Source of the DNA: Pontederia crassipes | Taxonomy: Eukaryota; Streptophyta; Magnoliopsida; Commelinales; Pontederiaceae | DNA: 64,000 bases | Reading direction: 5' to 3' | Assembly: GCA_030549335.1 (NCBI GenBank) | Contig: JAUKPH010000027.1 | Coordinates: 248,001 to 312,000 of the forward strand | In this document: positions 46,461-59,800 of the stretch, one piece after another | Layout of the letters: every line of letters starts with the position of its first letter | Numbering within the stretch: the first letter of the stretch is position 1 | The notes under the pieces: generated by a model | Database searches by the model: none | Seen by the model: the letters and a program-made list of their open reading frames with translations, nothing else | Told to the model about the DNA's origin: nothing | Made by a program: the position numbers and the translations under genes

Positions 46461-47150
46461 TATGTATAATGTTTGTGTCTAGGAAAGGCCCAGAGGCAAA
46501 ACTAATGAGTAGATTGGGAGTTCTTGAGCAGCTTCATTAATGTTCATAAATATATGAATATCCTTGTAATCTTGTAAATATTCTAAGTACTTCACTGTCT
46601 TATGTATAATGTTTGTGTCTAGGAAAGGCACAGAGGCAAAACTAATGAGTAGATTGGGAGTTCTTGAGCAGCTTCATTAATGTTCATAAGTATATGAATA
46701 TCCTTGTAATCTTGTAAATATTCTAAGTACTCCACTGTCTTATGTATAATGTTTGTGTCTAGGAAAGGCACAGAGGCAAAACTAATGAGTAGATTGGGAG
46801 TTCTTGAGAAGCTTCATTAATGTTCATAAGTATATGAACATCTTTGTAATCTTGTAAATATTCTAAGTACTCCACTGTCTTATGTATAATGTTTGTGTCT
46901 AGAAAAGGCACAGAGGCAAAACTAATGAGTAGATTGAGAGTTCTTGAGCAGCTTCATTAATGTTCATAAGTATATGGATATCCTTGTAATCTTGTAAACA
47001 TTCTAAGTACTTCACTGTCTTATGTATAATTTTTGTGTCTAGGAAAGGCACAAAGGCAAAACTAATGAGTAGATTGGGAGTTCTTGAGCAGCTTCATTAA
47101 TGTTCATAAGTAGATAAATATCCTTATAATCTTGTAAACATTCTAAGTAA
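46461..47150. repeat. Tandem repeat, exact 140-bp period, about five copies
   Basis: The landmark tatgtataatNtttgtgtctag starts at 46461, 46601, 46741, 46881 and 47021, so the period is exactly 140 bp with no length change across copies. Copies differ only by scattered single-base substitutions. The last unit runs into 'ctaagtaataaaagtggtctt'. Confidence 0.98.
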
Positions 47151-48200
47151 TAAAAGTGGTCTTAATGTGAATCATAGTGATGCTGGTTAATTTTTGGGGC
47201 ATTTGTTAGCTAGGTAGTGAAGTTCTAAGGTGCTTTAGTCTTGGAGCATATAAGATTGACTTAGCATCTAGGCAGGGAGAAAACTAAGCATGGAATGGAG
47301 ATTTGTAGTGCGAAAAAAATGTATCCTACCATAGACAAGTAGTATCAAAGCCAATTTTGAGAAAAAAATTTCGTGACAAAATGGTAGAATACAAATGTGG
47401 AATCTTTGTTGAAAAGACGAAGAGTATTGACGGCTCCTCTGTTGTAAGAGATCATGATTCTTTCAAGAGCGTGTGAGATGGTTTGCAAACCAAGTGATCA
47501 TACAAGGAGGTCTTGCTGACTTTGAAGTTTGTTAGCTGAGATGTGGAGGTCACATGACTCAAGTGCCTAAATTCGTGATTGCCCTTGTGAATGGGGCTAA
47601 GCGGTTGAGAAATATTTTCACGATAAACATTTGTCCATGAAAATTGAGATGGTGCTTCTCCAATCTTGTATCCGGAATTGTACTCCTCGGGAAAGGGTGC
47701 GTGGTAGCAAACTTGGCAGGGAAACAACCACGTTAAGTTCTATGGTCACTCATCATTTGATGGATAGAATGCAAAATGATGGTTCCAAGAAGCACATGGG
47801 TAAAGTAATTAATGTGCTTGTGTGCTTTAGTTGTGGTGGACCACATTTGCGAGATTGCCCAAAGACCATAATGATTGTATTGAAACAATGAGAATGAGTT
47901 CATTTATGGGAGAAGAGATGTGTAGGTTGAAGAATCATCCTCGAATCCACCCCCTCTTGATTTTATAGTACAACAGGTGGCAGCAAAATTAAGGTATTGT
48001 CCATTATTAAAATTAAGGTTTGTGAGTATAGTGTGGAGGTCATGTCCTAGTGTCTTTAGTGGAGCGACTATGTTATGTATGTATTGTTTCAAACAAAACG
48101 TGGAAAAGCCTGAACATCAACAACCTTGTAGCCTTTGTGAGTAATAAAAGTGGTCTTTCCCCCTTATACTCTAAATGTGCATCATTGTGCTTGTCGTCTT
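47151..48200 (+). mobile_element. Degenerate LTR retroelement with tRNA-Met-type primer site and gag zinc knuckle
   Basis: 'agtaataaaagtggtctt' occurs at 47147 and 48141, which suggests paired LTR ends with a polyadenylation signal. A degenerate primer-binding site, agtatcaaagcc (about 47341), resembles the tRNA-iMet site tggtatcagagcc. Further on, the frame at 47631-47891 contains CFSCGGPHLRDCPK, a retroviral-type CCHC knuckle of plant Gag proteins with slightly shortened spacing. Many stops break the frames. The 140-bp repeat array would lie in the left LTR. Confidence 0.6.
47631..47891 (+). pseudogene. Gag fragment with CCHC zinc knuckle
   Basis: About 86 residues with CFSCGGPHLRDCPKT near the end. 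Cys-Cys-His-Cys residues are present, but the spacing (CX2CX3HX3C) is one residue shorter after His than the common plant form. It is surrounded by stop codons. Confidence 0.6.
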
Positions 48201-49240
48201 ATGGTGTCAGTTAATTACATCTTTACTAGTTTTCGGAGCAACATGAAAACTCAGTGTTCCCACAAGATTTTCGATAGAGAAAAAATTAGCTCATGACTTT
48301 GTGTGTTATTATTTAGTTTCGAGCAACCCCTTAATACATTATTTATTTATATTATAATATTAAAGTATTAGTAATAAAATAATTACAGCTTTGTATGTCA
48401 TTTTTTTCTCAAATCAATCTTAATGGTTCTAAAAAAATGAACAAAATAAATAATTTATGAACAATACTTTTTTCAATTAAAATATGCCTGACGCAGAAAT
48501 CATTTTTTTCCTCCTTCAACTTGATAGCTTTCACATTTTTTGCACAAAAAATTTCAAAGACTTTGAACCAATAATAATGTTGCTCTTAATAATTATTGTT
48601 TTAAAAATTATTATTATTTTAATTATAACAAGCGGTTTAAAATACATTCTAAAGCCCAGTTTTTTTTGTATTTGTTTAATTTAATCAGGGAGATTCATTT
48701 ATTCTCAAGAATATTGAGATTTTAATTGGGGTCATAGATATCATTTTTTCTAATAAATTTATTAAACCAACGGACGAGATAAAGAAAAATTGTACTTTTC
48801 TTCTTGAGCGAACTTTGCGTTATGAATTTGAGAGTCTTTCTTTGACTTTAAAGAAATTGGTCTACGCTCAATACTTTTCTAAACACATCGAACTGTCTGT
48901 TTCTATTAAGAAAACACAAATAAATCAAAGTAAGGAATGAGGCGCATATCCCTCCAAATTCCAATAAAAAAAACATCTCTTTTTTTTTTTAAGTACGAAA
49001 AAATGTCAAATTGGTACACCATATTTGCCGGTGGACCAACTATCTTATCGGCCTCTCCCGATGTATTCCGGACAATAAGAAAATATGAACAAATATGAAA
49101 TGGTACTTTTGGTCTTCCACACCTTTTAATAAATTCGATGAATTATATCCTACAATAAGTTGTCGTGTGCCATTTTGTTTCAATGGATTTGCTACACATT
49201 TTTATTGTAAAATTATTGTAACCTAGTAAATAATAAGAAT
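48200..49240. other. AT-rich intergenic DNA
   Basis: No gene was seen. Confidence 0.5.
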
Positions 49241-49244
49241 TTAA

Positions 49245-50100
49245 TGTCTGTCCCCCTAGTTAAGTAGGGGACAGTCCGCTCTACTTTAAGAGTAATTGGA
49301 TCCAAGGAAAGACGGTCGGTTTAGAAGTGGCTCGAGGGCCGGTTCATATGAATCGTCTGGTCTCCTTGCCTGATGAAGTGGTCGATCATCTCTGAGATGA
49401 AGTGCTCAATCATCTCTGGCGGTCTCCTGCACGACGCCGGCCGAGCGTCACCACCAAGTTGTCGTCGTTCTCTTGCACGACACCGACCAAGATTTGCATC
49501 GCCGTCGAGGTGTTGCCATTCTCTTGCACGACACTGGCCGAGGTTTGCATTGCCGCCGAGCTATCGTCGTTCTCCTACACGACACCGGTCGAGATCTGTG
49601 TCGTCGTCGAGCTGTTGTCATTCTCTTGCACGACGCCGACGAGATCTGCATCACCTGCATCTCCGACGAGATCTGTGTTGCCAATGCGATAGTTCAGCAC
49701 GATCCTGCATCGTCGGCGAGATCTGCGTCACCACCCGCAGGCGCTCGCACACTACCGCCAAACCTAGATGCACTCTAGAGTCTACCTAGAGATTGACGAG
49801 GTCTCCTGCGCCACCGTTGCACCCGTTTCATCGTCGAGTGTCGAGGCGTGAAAGTGTCTCGCGTGGATCACCGCCCCAACTGGTCGAAGCCTATACACAT
49901 GGTCGCCGGAGACGGAGATGGCGAGGGCGTGACATCTTTGGCCGGTTCAGCGGCCTGTCCCGAACCGGTGCTATTCTGCCAAACAAGTGATTTTGGTAGT
50001 TTTGCCATTTTTAAAAAAATTGACCTGATCAGAAGTGCACTTTCTAAAGATTAATTATTTCTAAAAAATTGAAATAAGGTTATTCTCAAATCTAGAATCT
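49245..50100. other. GC-rich segment of probable transposon origin
   Basis: It begins with a hairpin-like ctgtccccctagttaagtaggggacag (49248-49274), resembling the one at 12290-12315, and contains the 51-bp minisatellite. Several overlapping frames exist on both strands. No domain is recognised. Confidence 0.4.
49415..49660. repeat. 51-bp minisatellite (17-codon period)
   Basis: The landmark (c/g)(a/g)ttctcNtNcacgac begins at 49466, 49517, 49568 and 49619, an exact 51-bp period; a weaker copy lies near 49415. One + frame reads as 17-residue repeats of the type SFSCTTPTEICI, with substitutions between copies. The period is a multiple of three, but nothing else indicates a real protein. Confidence 0.93.
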
Positions 50101-50960
50101 AAAAAAATTAAAATAGAAGAGATAAGTACCTTTATCCATGAGATTACTATTCATTAATCACACAGGGCTTTAAAGTAGGGCATTAAATTCAAATAATAAA
50201 TAAAACTTCTCACGATTGGATTACTCTCGAGTCATTTTTATTTTGCACTCTGTTTCGAGTTCCTTAATGGGCTTGGGGCAATAGACCTTTTTAAGTTTTT
50301 ATTCACTTGAGTGTGAGCACGGTGACCGGTCTGCCGATTCCATCAATTGACCCGCAAAAAAATTTTTGAGCCCAAACTCAATTGGACCCGAAATATGTTG
50401 GGTTGAATAACAAAGATGAAAAAAAAATTATACTCACATAATTCGATCCCATTGCTATGAAGATATATTAAATTAATTAAATGTTATTGTTATTTTCTCT
50501 CTTAATATTATTTATTTCAGTTCGTGGTATTGTCATTCCAGTATCTGAACAGTGAAATCCACGGCGCTAAGTGCTTGAGTCGAGTTTATTCTTTATTTGT
50601 TGAAATATATTTAATTTTTTATTTAAAAATTTATACCTCCACGATCAATTGTATTCTTGATTTTACAAAAAAAGAAAAAAAAAACATTATTTGGTGATCC
50701 AAATCAACCCAAAAGCTTTTAGATGTCGTTTCGAATTTAACTCGAACCCAATCCTACTTCTCACTACGGCTTCTTCCACAAAACGCAGCATTTACAAAAG
50801 ATTCGGTCCCCCCAAAAGGGATTTTTTCGATCCAAGAGAAAAAAAAAACGAACCAAAAGAATCGCGTTCGCCGATCTCAAGTCTCCTCCTCTTCTCACTT
50901 CCATCGAGCTTCCAGAAGAGAGCGGGCGAGCGGCGCGAGCTAGAGAGAGAGAGCGGAAGG

Positions 50961-53900
50961 ATGGAGAGCTCCTCGCCCGCGGTGCCGTTTCCGCTGCTGC
51001 AGACGCCGATCGAGTCCAAGTACCGGGCCTGCACCATCCCCTACCGTTTCCCTTCTGACAACCCCCGCAAGGCCACCCCCATCGAGATCCAGTGGATCGA
51101 CCTCTTCCTCAACTCCGTCCCCTCTTTCAAGTACCTATTGAAACTCTCTTCACTTTCTCTCTTTTTTACTCCTTTTTCTTTTTTCTTTTTGCTTTTCGTT
51201 TCTTCTCGCGTTCAAGATCGATGCTTTCTTTATTCCGTTTGAATATGTTGTACGAGCTTACGCTAAAAAGATGATTTTTTTGAGCAGGCAAAGAGCAGAA
51301 AATGATACCACTGTCGTCGATGCCCCTGTTAAAGCTGAAAAGTTTGCTCAAAGGTAACCTTTTTTTTCTACGTATCGTTGTTTTGTTATGCATTCCGCAT
51401 GAATTATGAATTAAATACCTTTGAGAAAGGCGAAGTATGTTCTGGAAGACCAAGTTGCTTCAAACTGATTTAGCATGCGACGTTGTCTCGTTAAAACCAA
51501 CCTTGCCAAGCCTTAATCGTGACTTTAGTATTTACGATTTTCCCAGATCAGCAAGAAAGCCTAAAATGGAACACGCAGGTGTTTTGCAGATTGTATGAGT
51601 CCTTAGAAACTTAGCAAGGAGTTGGATACTATTTTCATTGTTCATACTTTATACGTCTACCTCTTCATACACATTACATTCTGAATTCTCATGGAAATAT
51701 AGACTAATTCTTGGGCTTATGTTGGTGCGTAATTTTAATCTCCACTATTTCTAGTTATCGTAGGATATAAGCACTTGGGATCGCAGCAACGTATAAGGAT
51801 ATGATCCTCTTATTTTTCTTATTTTGTGTTCTTCCTGTTTTTTAGAAGTTGTCCTGTGGGACACAATGAGCATGAACAGAAGGTTGTCTTTGATGCATGT
51901 ACAGCTTGTGCTGCTCAAGAAGAACAAAATTCCTCTTTCATTTCAATAGTTTGACATATTCTGAAATATTTTCATGCCTATAACAGATTGGCTTTTGAGT
52001 ATATATTGGCTTGATTCAGTACCTAATGCACATTTTTTTGTTCTTTTTTTGGGATAAAGATATACATCTATGCTAGAGGAAATGAAGAAAAATCCTGAGA
52101 GTCATGGTGGACCACCAGATTGCATTGTAAGCTTAGCGTTCTGGATTGTGTGTTTCCCATATGCCCCACAAGTTTTTAATCCGAATGAGAGTGATCTGAT
52201 TAGGCCTAATTCTTCGGTTGTGATGTTAGCTCCTTTGCAGGCTCCGTGAGCAAATTCTTAGGGAGTTGGGATTTACTGATATATTCAAGAAGGTTAAGGT
52301 AAGTACTTAAGTTATTATGAAGCTTTTTTGTTTCATTTTTCTATTTGTTTCAGACCACTTGTTCATGAGAATTCCTCACAACTTTTATTTTGTCTTGATA
52401 GGATGAGGAGAATGCTAAAGCAATTTCACTCTTTGAGAGTGTAGTACAACTTAATGATGACATGGAAGATGAGACCAAGCGTGTTGAAAACTTGATTAGA
52501 GGAATATTGGCTGGAAACATTTTTGATTTGGGATCTGCCCAGGTAGTTGTCTGTTATTGATGAATTCATATATCCTAAATGAAACCCATACTTTAGTATT
52601 TATATTTGCATATGCAATGTATAAGTAGGTGCTGTTTTCTGATTTTCTTTTATATTCTCTTATATCCTGGGTATTTGCATCATATCATTTATAATTGTCT
52701 TCATATTTTTCCTACTTTAAATTCTGGTTTGTACACTTGTACTTGTAATGCATTGGGAAAACAACAAATACCTTTAATAAACTATAGCCATTTCACGATG
52801 TTATAAGTTAGTTGTTCCAGAAAAGAAAATGGGCGTTGAGGAAAACTTTGTACTGCATGTGGCAATTGATTGCATAGTTTCGAATTCATTTATGCCTATA
52901 TCTGTGACTAAATCTTGATATAAGTGGAATCCATTTGGTGTACTCTTTATGGTTGTTTTTTTATGCATTTTGCCTTTGCTCTCTCAAAGCTTGCAGAAGT
53001 TTTTGCAAAGGATGGAATGTCCTTCTTGGCAAGCTGTCAGAATCTTCTCTCGCGGCCTTGGGTTATTGATGATCTCGATATGTTTAAAACAAAATGGACT
53101 GAGAAGTCCTGGAAGAAGGTGAATTTGTCATGTTCTTTGTGTCCATTCTTCGTTTGATTCTTTGCATCATAATATATCTCAACCTTCATTTTCTTCAGTC
53201 TTGAATAACATTTCTCGTTCTTTTGAAACCTGATTTTGGCTGAGGAATTTTGGATTCAAACTGCTAACTTATATGCCAGTTGTGATCTTTGTTTTATTTA
53301 TTTTAAACTTCCAAGGTGTGGAATGTGTTATACAGATCTGAAACAGTTTCATTATTGCCTTTCATTTTGATCCTTACCAACATCTTATCCAAAGAAAAAG
53401 GCTTTCCTTGAGTTTTATAGTTGTTTTTCTTGTTCATAAAAAATGCTTCCATCTTTTTTGTTGTTTCAAATTTTAATATGGATGTCAGTTATTTTATTAT
53501 TAGAAGCAAATTTTTTTGTTTGCATACTAAAATTAGCTTTTCCACAAATTTACCTGAAATTTGTTTTATCAAGCAAAGTTTTGTTTTTCTCCTAGCTGGG
53601 GAAACTTTCTAATGTCATTCAATATAAAAACTAATGACTCTATGGGCTATATGAATAGATATGACTTGATATTTTTCATGCTAAATTGAAAAACATTTTC
53701 ATTTTTCAACAGGCTGTTATTTTTGTTGATAATTCTGGTGCTGATATCATCCTGGGTATTCTTCCATTTGCAAGAGAGCTACTACGCCGTGGTACAACGG
53801 TATTTCTCAATTGATCAAGTGTAGTTTGTTTCTTGTCATTGCAATTATCTTTCAGCAGCAAAAAATTGTTTCCTTTTATTTGTATCACTTCTTCAGGTTG

Positions 53901-54833
53901 TGTTGTTGTATATCTCATTGGGATATAGTGTTAGTCCTTTGAATTTTCCGGCTCAGTAACATGTTTTGCTGTTTCTTTATCTTCTTTAGGTGATTCTAGC
54001 AGCCAATGAGATGCCATCGATTAATGATGTTACTTATCCTGAGTTGGTTGAAATAATATCAATGGTAACAAAGTTTGTTCTTGGCTTAACTTAATGAAAC
54101 ACCTGGGGTGGACACTGCCTTTCTGGTCATCCTTTCTCGTTTCAAAAAACAAATTTTGTTCTTATGTATCTTGTTTATTTCATGTGATCGGGCTTAATTC
54201 TGATGTTTATTTTTCTTATATCAGCTGAAAGATGCTGATGGAAAACTAAAGGGAGTTGATGCATCTGCCCTTCTTATTGCCAATTCTGGTAATGATTTGC
54301 CGGTAAGTAAATCGGTTTGCAACTCCATTCTGTTCTACATATTATTCTATATTCTTGAAGCTAGATGGATTCTTGACATAGAATTCTGCTTGATATCAGG
54401 TAATTGACCTTACTGCTGTATCACCCGAGCTGGCATACTTGACAAATGATGCAGACCTAGTCATAATGGAAGGAATGGTATGCTCGACCTTTGATTATAA
54501 TTGTCTGAAGACATCATGAAAATTAGCATTTTCAGAGACAACCTAATGATGCATTTTTCCAACAGGGTAGGGGAATAGAAACAAATCTTTATGCTCAGCT
54601 GAAATGTGATTCAATCAAGATTGGAATGGTATTTACTAGTAACTTTGTTACTCAAACCATTCATATTGTGAGATTCAAAGTAACATCTGTAAGTTGCATT
54701 CTAAGTTCATGCCATGTTACTTTGACTTTCCTTTTGGCAGGTTAAGCACCCGGAAGTTGCTCAGTTCTTGGGAGGGAGGCTCTATGATTGTGTTTTCAAG
54801 TATAATGAGGTTTTGAGCTATGAATGCTGCTAA
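50961..54833 (+). CDS. DUF89 damage-control phosphatase, At2g17340 / PANK-C type (12 exons, 371 aa)
   Basis: Metal-dependent phosphatase of the DUF89 (ARMT1-like) fold; the plant subfamily is related to the C-terminal domain of pantothenate kinase and is thought to hydrolyse damaged phosphometabolites such as altered phosphopantetheine. Exons: 50961-51130, 51288-51353, 52060-52126, 52230-52298, 52402-52542, 52990-53118, 53713-53799, 53990-54064, 54225-54302, 54400-54477, 54566-54628, 54741-54833; all borders are GT/AG and the sum is 1116 bp. Key stretches: [31 protein letters not shown], the metal/phosphate-site motif [20 protein letters not shown] (from about residue 218), [15 protein letters not shown], and [15 protein letters not shown] near 313-325. 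The length matches the Arabidopsis protein. Exon 4 must start at 52230, because the later AG at 52250 would create an immediate stop. Confidence 0.95.
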
Positions 54834-55490
54834 CATAATTTTTTCTTGCATTCATTTTTCTCACAAGCAACTTCTACATATTTCTTACCACCTGCATCAG
54901 CTTGTTGACACAAGGAACAGGTCTTATGAGGAGAGATGAGTGTATAACTTTACATCCCCTGGTGTCAAATTCATTCTTTGAAAATGAAATTAACAAAATA
55001 TGTTCACTTCTGGTATTTGTGGAGGTACTTGGTATTTCTATTGAAATCCTGTCTCCTATATATTTGTTCGATTTTCTATGTTTCTTTTGTTGTGAAACTG
55101 TCGTGCCTAGTGAGATTTTGGAACTTTATTTTCCTTAGGTGTTTCCTTTTTCTTTTATTTTTCTGAGTATGCATGTATCTGAAGCCAGATATTTTTGCAT
55201 ACTAGAAGCCAAATAAAATAGATGGTACCCAGTCCAGAGAATATTCTTGTTCTTGGTTGCTTTGTAGAGTATAAACCCATACATAAACCTATAAAAATTC
55301 AATCAGTCTTTCATGAACTATTTTTCCGTTCAATGTCCTTATCTCTGCATTCAAAGGACAGAGACCCTAAATTGTCAGAATCTTGAATACAATTTACGGT
55401 TCAATGTATTGATTGGGTTACCACAGTATTGATGCAATCACTCATATATGTGGTGTCATGATATCAATTGTTCTTGGTAGGGTAGGAAGC
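54834..55490. other. 3' flank of the DUF89 gene
   Basis: AT-rich sequence, presumably 3' UTR followed by intergenic DNA. No second gene was seen. Confidence 0.4.
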
Positions 55491-55494
55491 CATC

Positions 55495-56886
55495 TTATAT
55501 ATGCCCCGGAGCCCTTCTGGCTTTCCTGTGTTCCTCGTCATCCAGATGTAATCTTTCTCTCTCCAATTGGGTCCCCATGAGTTCTTGATGATGCTGTGAT
55601 CCTGCCCCTTTGGTCGTTCCATAGCCTACAGCTGCCACTGCGTGATCCAGCTCTGTCCCACAAGGTCCATCAAACGCCCCCTGCACCCACCACTACCAGA
55701 GTTCTTTGTATGGTGAATTGCTTCTGAAAATTGAAGTGCAACTGCTCCATTTCAAGAGTTACCTATCGGATTTTATGGTAATATCAATGTCACTTTATCC
55801 GTACTAAATGGTTAACTGGTTTTTGTAGTCATCCTAGCAGTTCTATCGACTGTGTATCATGTTCGATAGCCTGACTGCTTACCCCTTTGTAGAATAGGAA
55901 GTCCCTGCCGGAGGCCTCTATGGCAACACTGACGGGCTGAGCCAAAAGGCTTTGAGCAGACCTAGCGCGTTGTTCCTGAGCACGTCCTCGGAGCCGCTAA
56001 TGGTTACGTACTTTTTCACCTCAATTGTTCCAATTTATGAGAACCCAAAAAAAAAAAAATACATGCCCTCTTCTGGTCGCAGGTGCCTTCCTCCATGAGG
56101 TAAGGGTAGTCGTCCTCAGTTTGGAGTCCATTGTTGAGGACGACGAAGGAGAAGGCGTAGTCCATGAGCCCAGCCATTGTTGAATTCGGTGTCGCAGTCG
56201 ATGAGCTCCTGCTCGTACAGGGATGTCAGGCTCCCCTTACGATCTGGTTTATGCCCTCCACTGCCGCCACCGTGGAGAACGCCCAGCACTACCTGCACCA
56301 CAGTGTACGGAAACATCTTGCAGTTGAAAAACTTTGAATCCTTGAAAGAAGATAACACGAGTTTGAAATTTCATAAACTCGAGAAGATAATTCAAATTAT
56401 GGAAATAATCTTGTGAGCTCATTCCCTGAAATTTGTCCATAACCTTAAAAAATGGGGCACTTTTGCATATTCATTGCTCTTTCGCTATAAATGTCTACGT
56501 ACAACAGGAGCCCTGGTTCGTGACTGGTGTCACCACGCCCTTCTTCCTCCAGTCCACCTCCCGTGGCGAGTAACCAGCATTTTCGTACGGGAACGTCGGG
56601 CGATCGCCGCCCTCTTGCTGCATTGTGGACCTGAGGCCTCCGGTCAAATACTTGTCCTTGAATTCCTCGAGGGTCATGTCCGCGAACTCGTTGAGCCCGA
56701 GCCCGTAGCTTCTCCTCCTCTTGGCATGCCTCATGTTGTCGTCCAACACTTCAAGCGGCCGCAGCTTCTCTTCGTTGCTCGGATAGTGCTTGTTGTTGTT
56801 CTCGGCCGTCCAGCTCTTGAAGAGGTCGAGCAACCGCTCCGGCGAGCTCAGGTCGTCGTCCTTTACTACGTAGCCCGCTATGGATA
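55495..56886 (-). pseudogene. Papain-like cysteine protease (XCP/xylem cysteine peptidase type) pseudogene
   Basis: Intact relatives are vacuolar proteases acting in xylem cell autolysis. On the - strand, 56886-56506 encodes the I29 prodomain (LLDLFKSWTAENN, YGLGLNEFADMTLEEFKDKYL) and the start of the mature enzyme (VDWRKKGVVTPVTNQGSC), stopping at the oxyanion/active-site region. 56300-56116 resumes with SLYEQELIDCDTEFNNG. Around 56010-55890 pieces corresponding to 'QPVSVAIEASGRDFLFY' appear in a shifted frame. 55690-55495 has FDGPCGTELDHAVAAVGYGTTKG (with the active-site His) and GKPEG-like remnants in shifted frames. Several frameshifts, and loss of the catalytic Cys region between 56510 and 56330, make it non-functional. 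There is no signal peptide or start codon at the 5' end. Confidence 0.9.
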
Positions 56887-56889
56887 AAT

Positions 56890-59800
56890 TATTATAATAT
56901 ATATAATATACAGTTAAATTAGTATATATGAACTGGTCATAGTGTATTTGAGAAGATGAAAGGTCTCCTACTTAATAATTATAAAAAAAACAATATGATG
57001 CATTTTTACTGTTTATTATTGAGAAAGTCTTTTTTCTATTTTTTTTATAACCTATTATGTTTACTTTTTATTCCCTGAAACAATTTATTCAATGTGTCAT
57101 AAGCATATTTTTTATTTTTTACTGGTGATAAATAAATATTTTATTTAACTTGTTATAACTAAATTTGTCATGTTTATTTGCTTTCATTATTTTTCCTAAT
57201 TATTATTTTCAGATTAAATTTAGTGGAAGCATAAATTCACTTGTGATAAATAATTTACATTTCAACACTGAACAGTACCCAAAGCTAAGATTAATAGGTT
57301 ATTGGAAAAAAAATATTGGAGATAGAAAAATAATTATAGCCTACAAAATAAGTTATATTAATTAATATTAAAAAAAATAAAAACTCATGATATATTTCTC
57401 TTTATCAAAGAAAGTAATTTATGTTTATTAGTCAAATAAATTATTGTAGAAGAAAGAATTAGAAAAGGATAAAAATATGATATTCATGCAATTAAATTGT
57501 ATTTATTTTCTATAGTTATGTAGAAGGAGACTCTTCATCTTTTCATTTTTATATTATAGAAATTAGAGGGTATAATAGGTAAAGAGGAGTGACATTAAGG
57601 GCAACCAAGTGTATTTGGAGTGGAAATAGTGATATATATCAGTATTTGCACCAAAAAAATTGAGCTTTAATAGTTCTAGTGTCTAGATATCAATTAAACT
57701 TGTGATCTAATACAAATATTTGTTAATTATATGATGACAAAAATATTCTACAGATATATCAAGATAAATCATGAGTTATTTGATTATATTAAGACAATAA
57801 TTTCGTGTATTTACAAAATAATTTAATTTTATGTACATAGTATTTTTTTACTGTCACTAACCATGCATTGTCTATTGATTAAATTTGTACGCTATTTCAA
57901 TAATTTATCATGCCAAAATGTACGAAATTTTCTTGGGTGGAAATATTTGCTTTAATTGAATATATTATATTTGTTTGACGAAGTAAATCAATTTAAGGAA
58001 CATTTCATATTTTTGTATTTGATTATAAAATATTTTGGCAAGCGGACACTATGTTTTATTGACCAAAAAGTTATTTACAAACTTGTAAAAAAAAATATTT
58101 GGGAGGAATTTTTCGGTAGCCTTAGAAATATGTAATATAATATAGCATAATAGTTTTTATTCCTTTTTTATTTTACAACCAAATATTGGAAATTATTTTT
58201 CATTACGTACCAATCCAAGCAATGATGAGGGATACTATTGTTATTTTAGAAAAAAAAGTTATACCTATAAACAGTAACTTTTTTAAAGATAAATTATTCT
58301 AGATTTTGATTGAAATTATTTTTTTAAGCTCATACTTCAAAAGAATACTTATGTTTTAACTGGAATAAATATTCTTTATCCTTAGAATAGCTATCTTGGA
58401 ATTAAACACCACCTTAGTTTTTTTAAGAAAATGAAACCTTTCTATCTTTTCTCCTCAGTTCCCTTGCATTGATGAGTTCTCCAATTATATATATGCATCA
58501 TGACAAATCCTTTTTCTGGGTATATTAAATCCATAACTTTGCAGAAATAATTGCAGGGACCTTCTCATCTATCCTACTTCATGTACAGTCCTGCAGTAAC
58601 TATTAATTTCAGAATCCATATAATACCTCCGTAAATAAAAGGTTCAGCTTTCACCATTTCGCAGCAAGTACTGGTGCATATATATACTGCAGCGAAACTT
58701 GTTAATTTGGTACTTCCTACAATACTTAAACTAGCAAAGCTTCGTACCTCGTCCTGGGCTGCCTGTAGAACCAACACAGCTGCAGGCTACATTAAAGAGC
58801 TGATAGAGCTTTATAGTTTATACATCCATCCATCTACACCAGGTTCCAAGCTGTTCATGAATCTGACCACTGTACATGCAAACTGCTGAGTATATAACTT
58901 AACAAAGAAGGTCAATTTTAGTCTTCAGTTCTGAGTGCGACTGAGTTGTCACTAGTTTTGGAATCCTGGATCAACTGGGAGAAACCTTTTTATAGTCATG
59001 TAATTAATAGTCCTCTCAGAGCTGCTGTATGTGCTTATTTAAGTGGCATGTGAACAGTAACGTGGCCTTGTTTCTTGGTCTTTCGAGAGAGATCAGATTA
59101 GGTATGGAATATAATTATATGTTTCCAAAAATCACCACCACTGAGATGAGTGGCCTCCTATATATTTTAATGCCAAATTGATCAGTCTGAGGCGTCTTAA
59201 TCAAATCTGTAATCTATGATTTGGAAAGTGCATTTGCTGTGAGAGCTATTTGAACTGCGTTATTTACTGAATCTAATTATTGATATATAGCCGATGAACT
59301 ATTGGCATGTATTCCAAAAATAAACGTGATGGATATTGTAGATTTTTAACACACTTGCATCTGAAACTCATATTCTCTTGATCCATATTTTCTGTCAACA
59401 GCTGGACAATACTTTATTTCCTCCAACCAATATTTCGTATTAACATTTGCTTATTTGTTGTTTGCCTCTTTCTTTATATGACATTGCAAGCAGATCCGTT
59501 GGCTTCTCTTTATGTTAAGCAACTTGTTGCACGGTTTAATTTTTTTCCTTATAATAAAATCAGCTTGTTGTCAGTTTCTGTTCCGAAGCCTAATGGGTTC
59601 AAGTTCTATTTTATTTTAGTGGACAAATTAAGTAAGCCATTGTTAAGTTATCAGTTATTTTAAGGGCTCATGTATCCAGGTAAAAGTTCATCCGTTTGCT
59701 CCGAGTGTACTCTTTTAATATTGACCAAGGATAATAGTCTGAGTTTTTGCACAGTACATATGCACTTGAAGGATTTCTGAACTCTGGTAAGATATAGATG

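Noticed and set aside
46461-47150. CRISPR-like array
   Set aside because: The units are contiguous 140-bp tandem copies without spacers, in a plant nuclear sequence.
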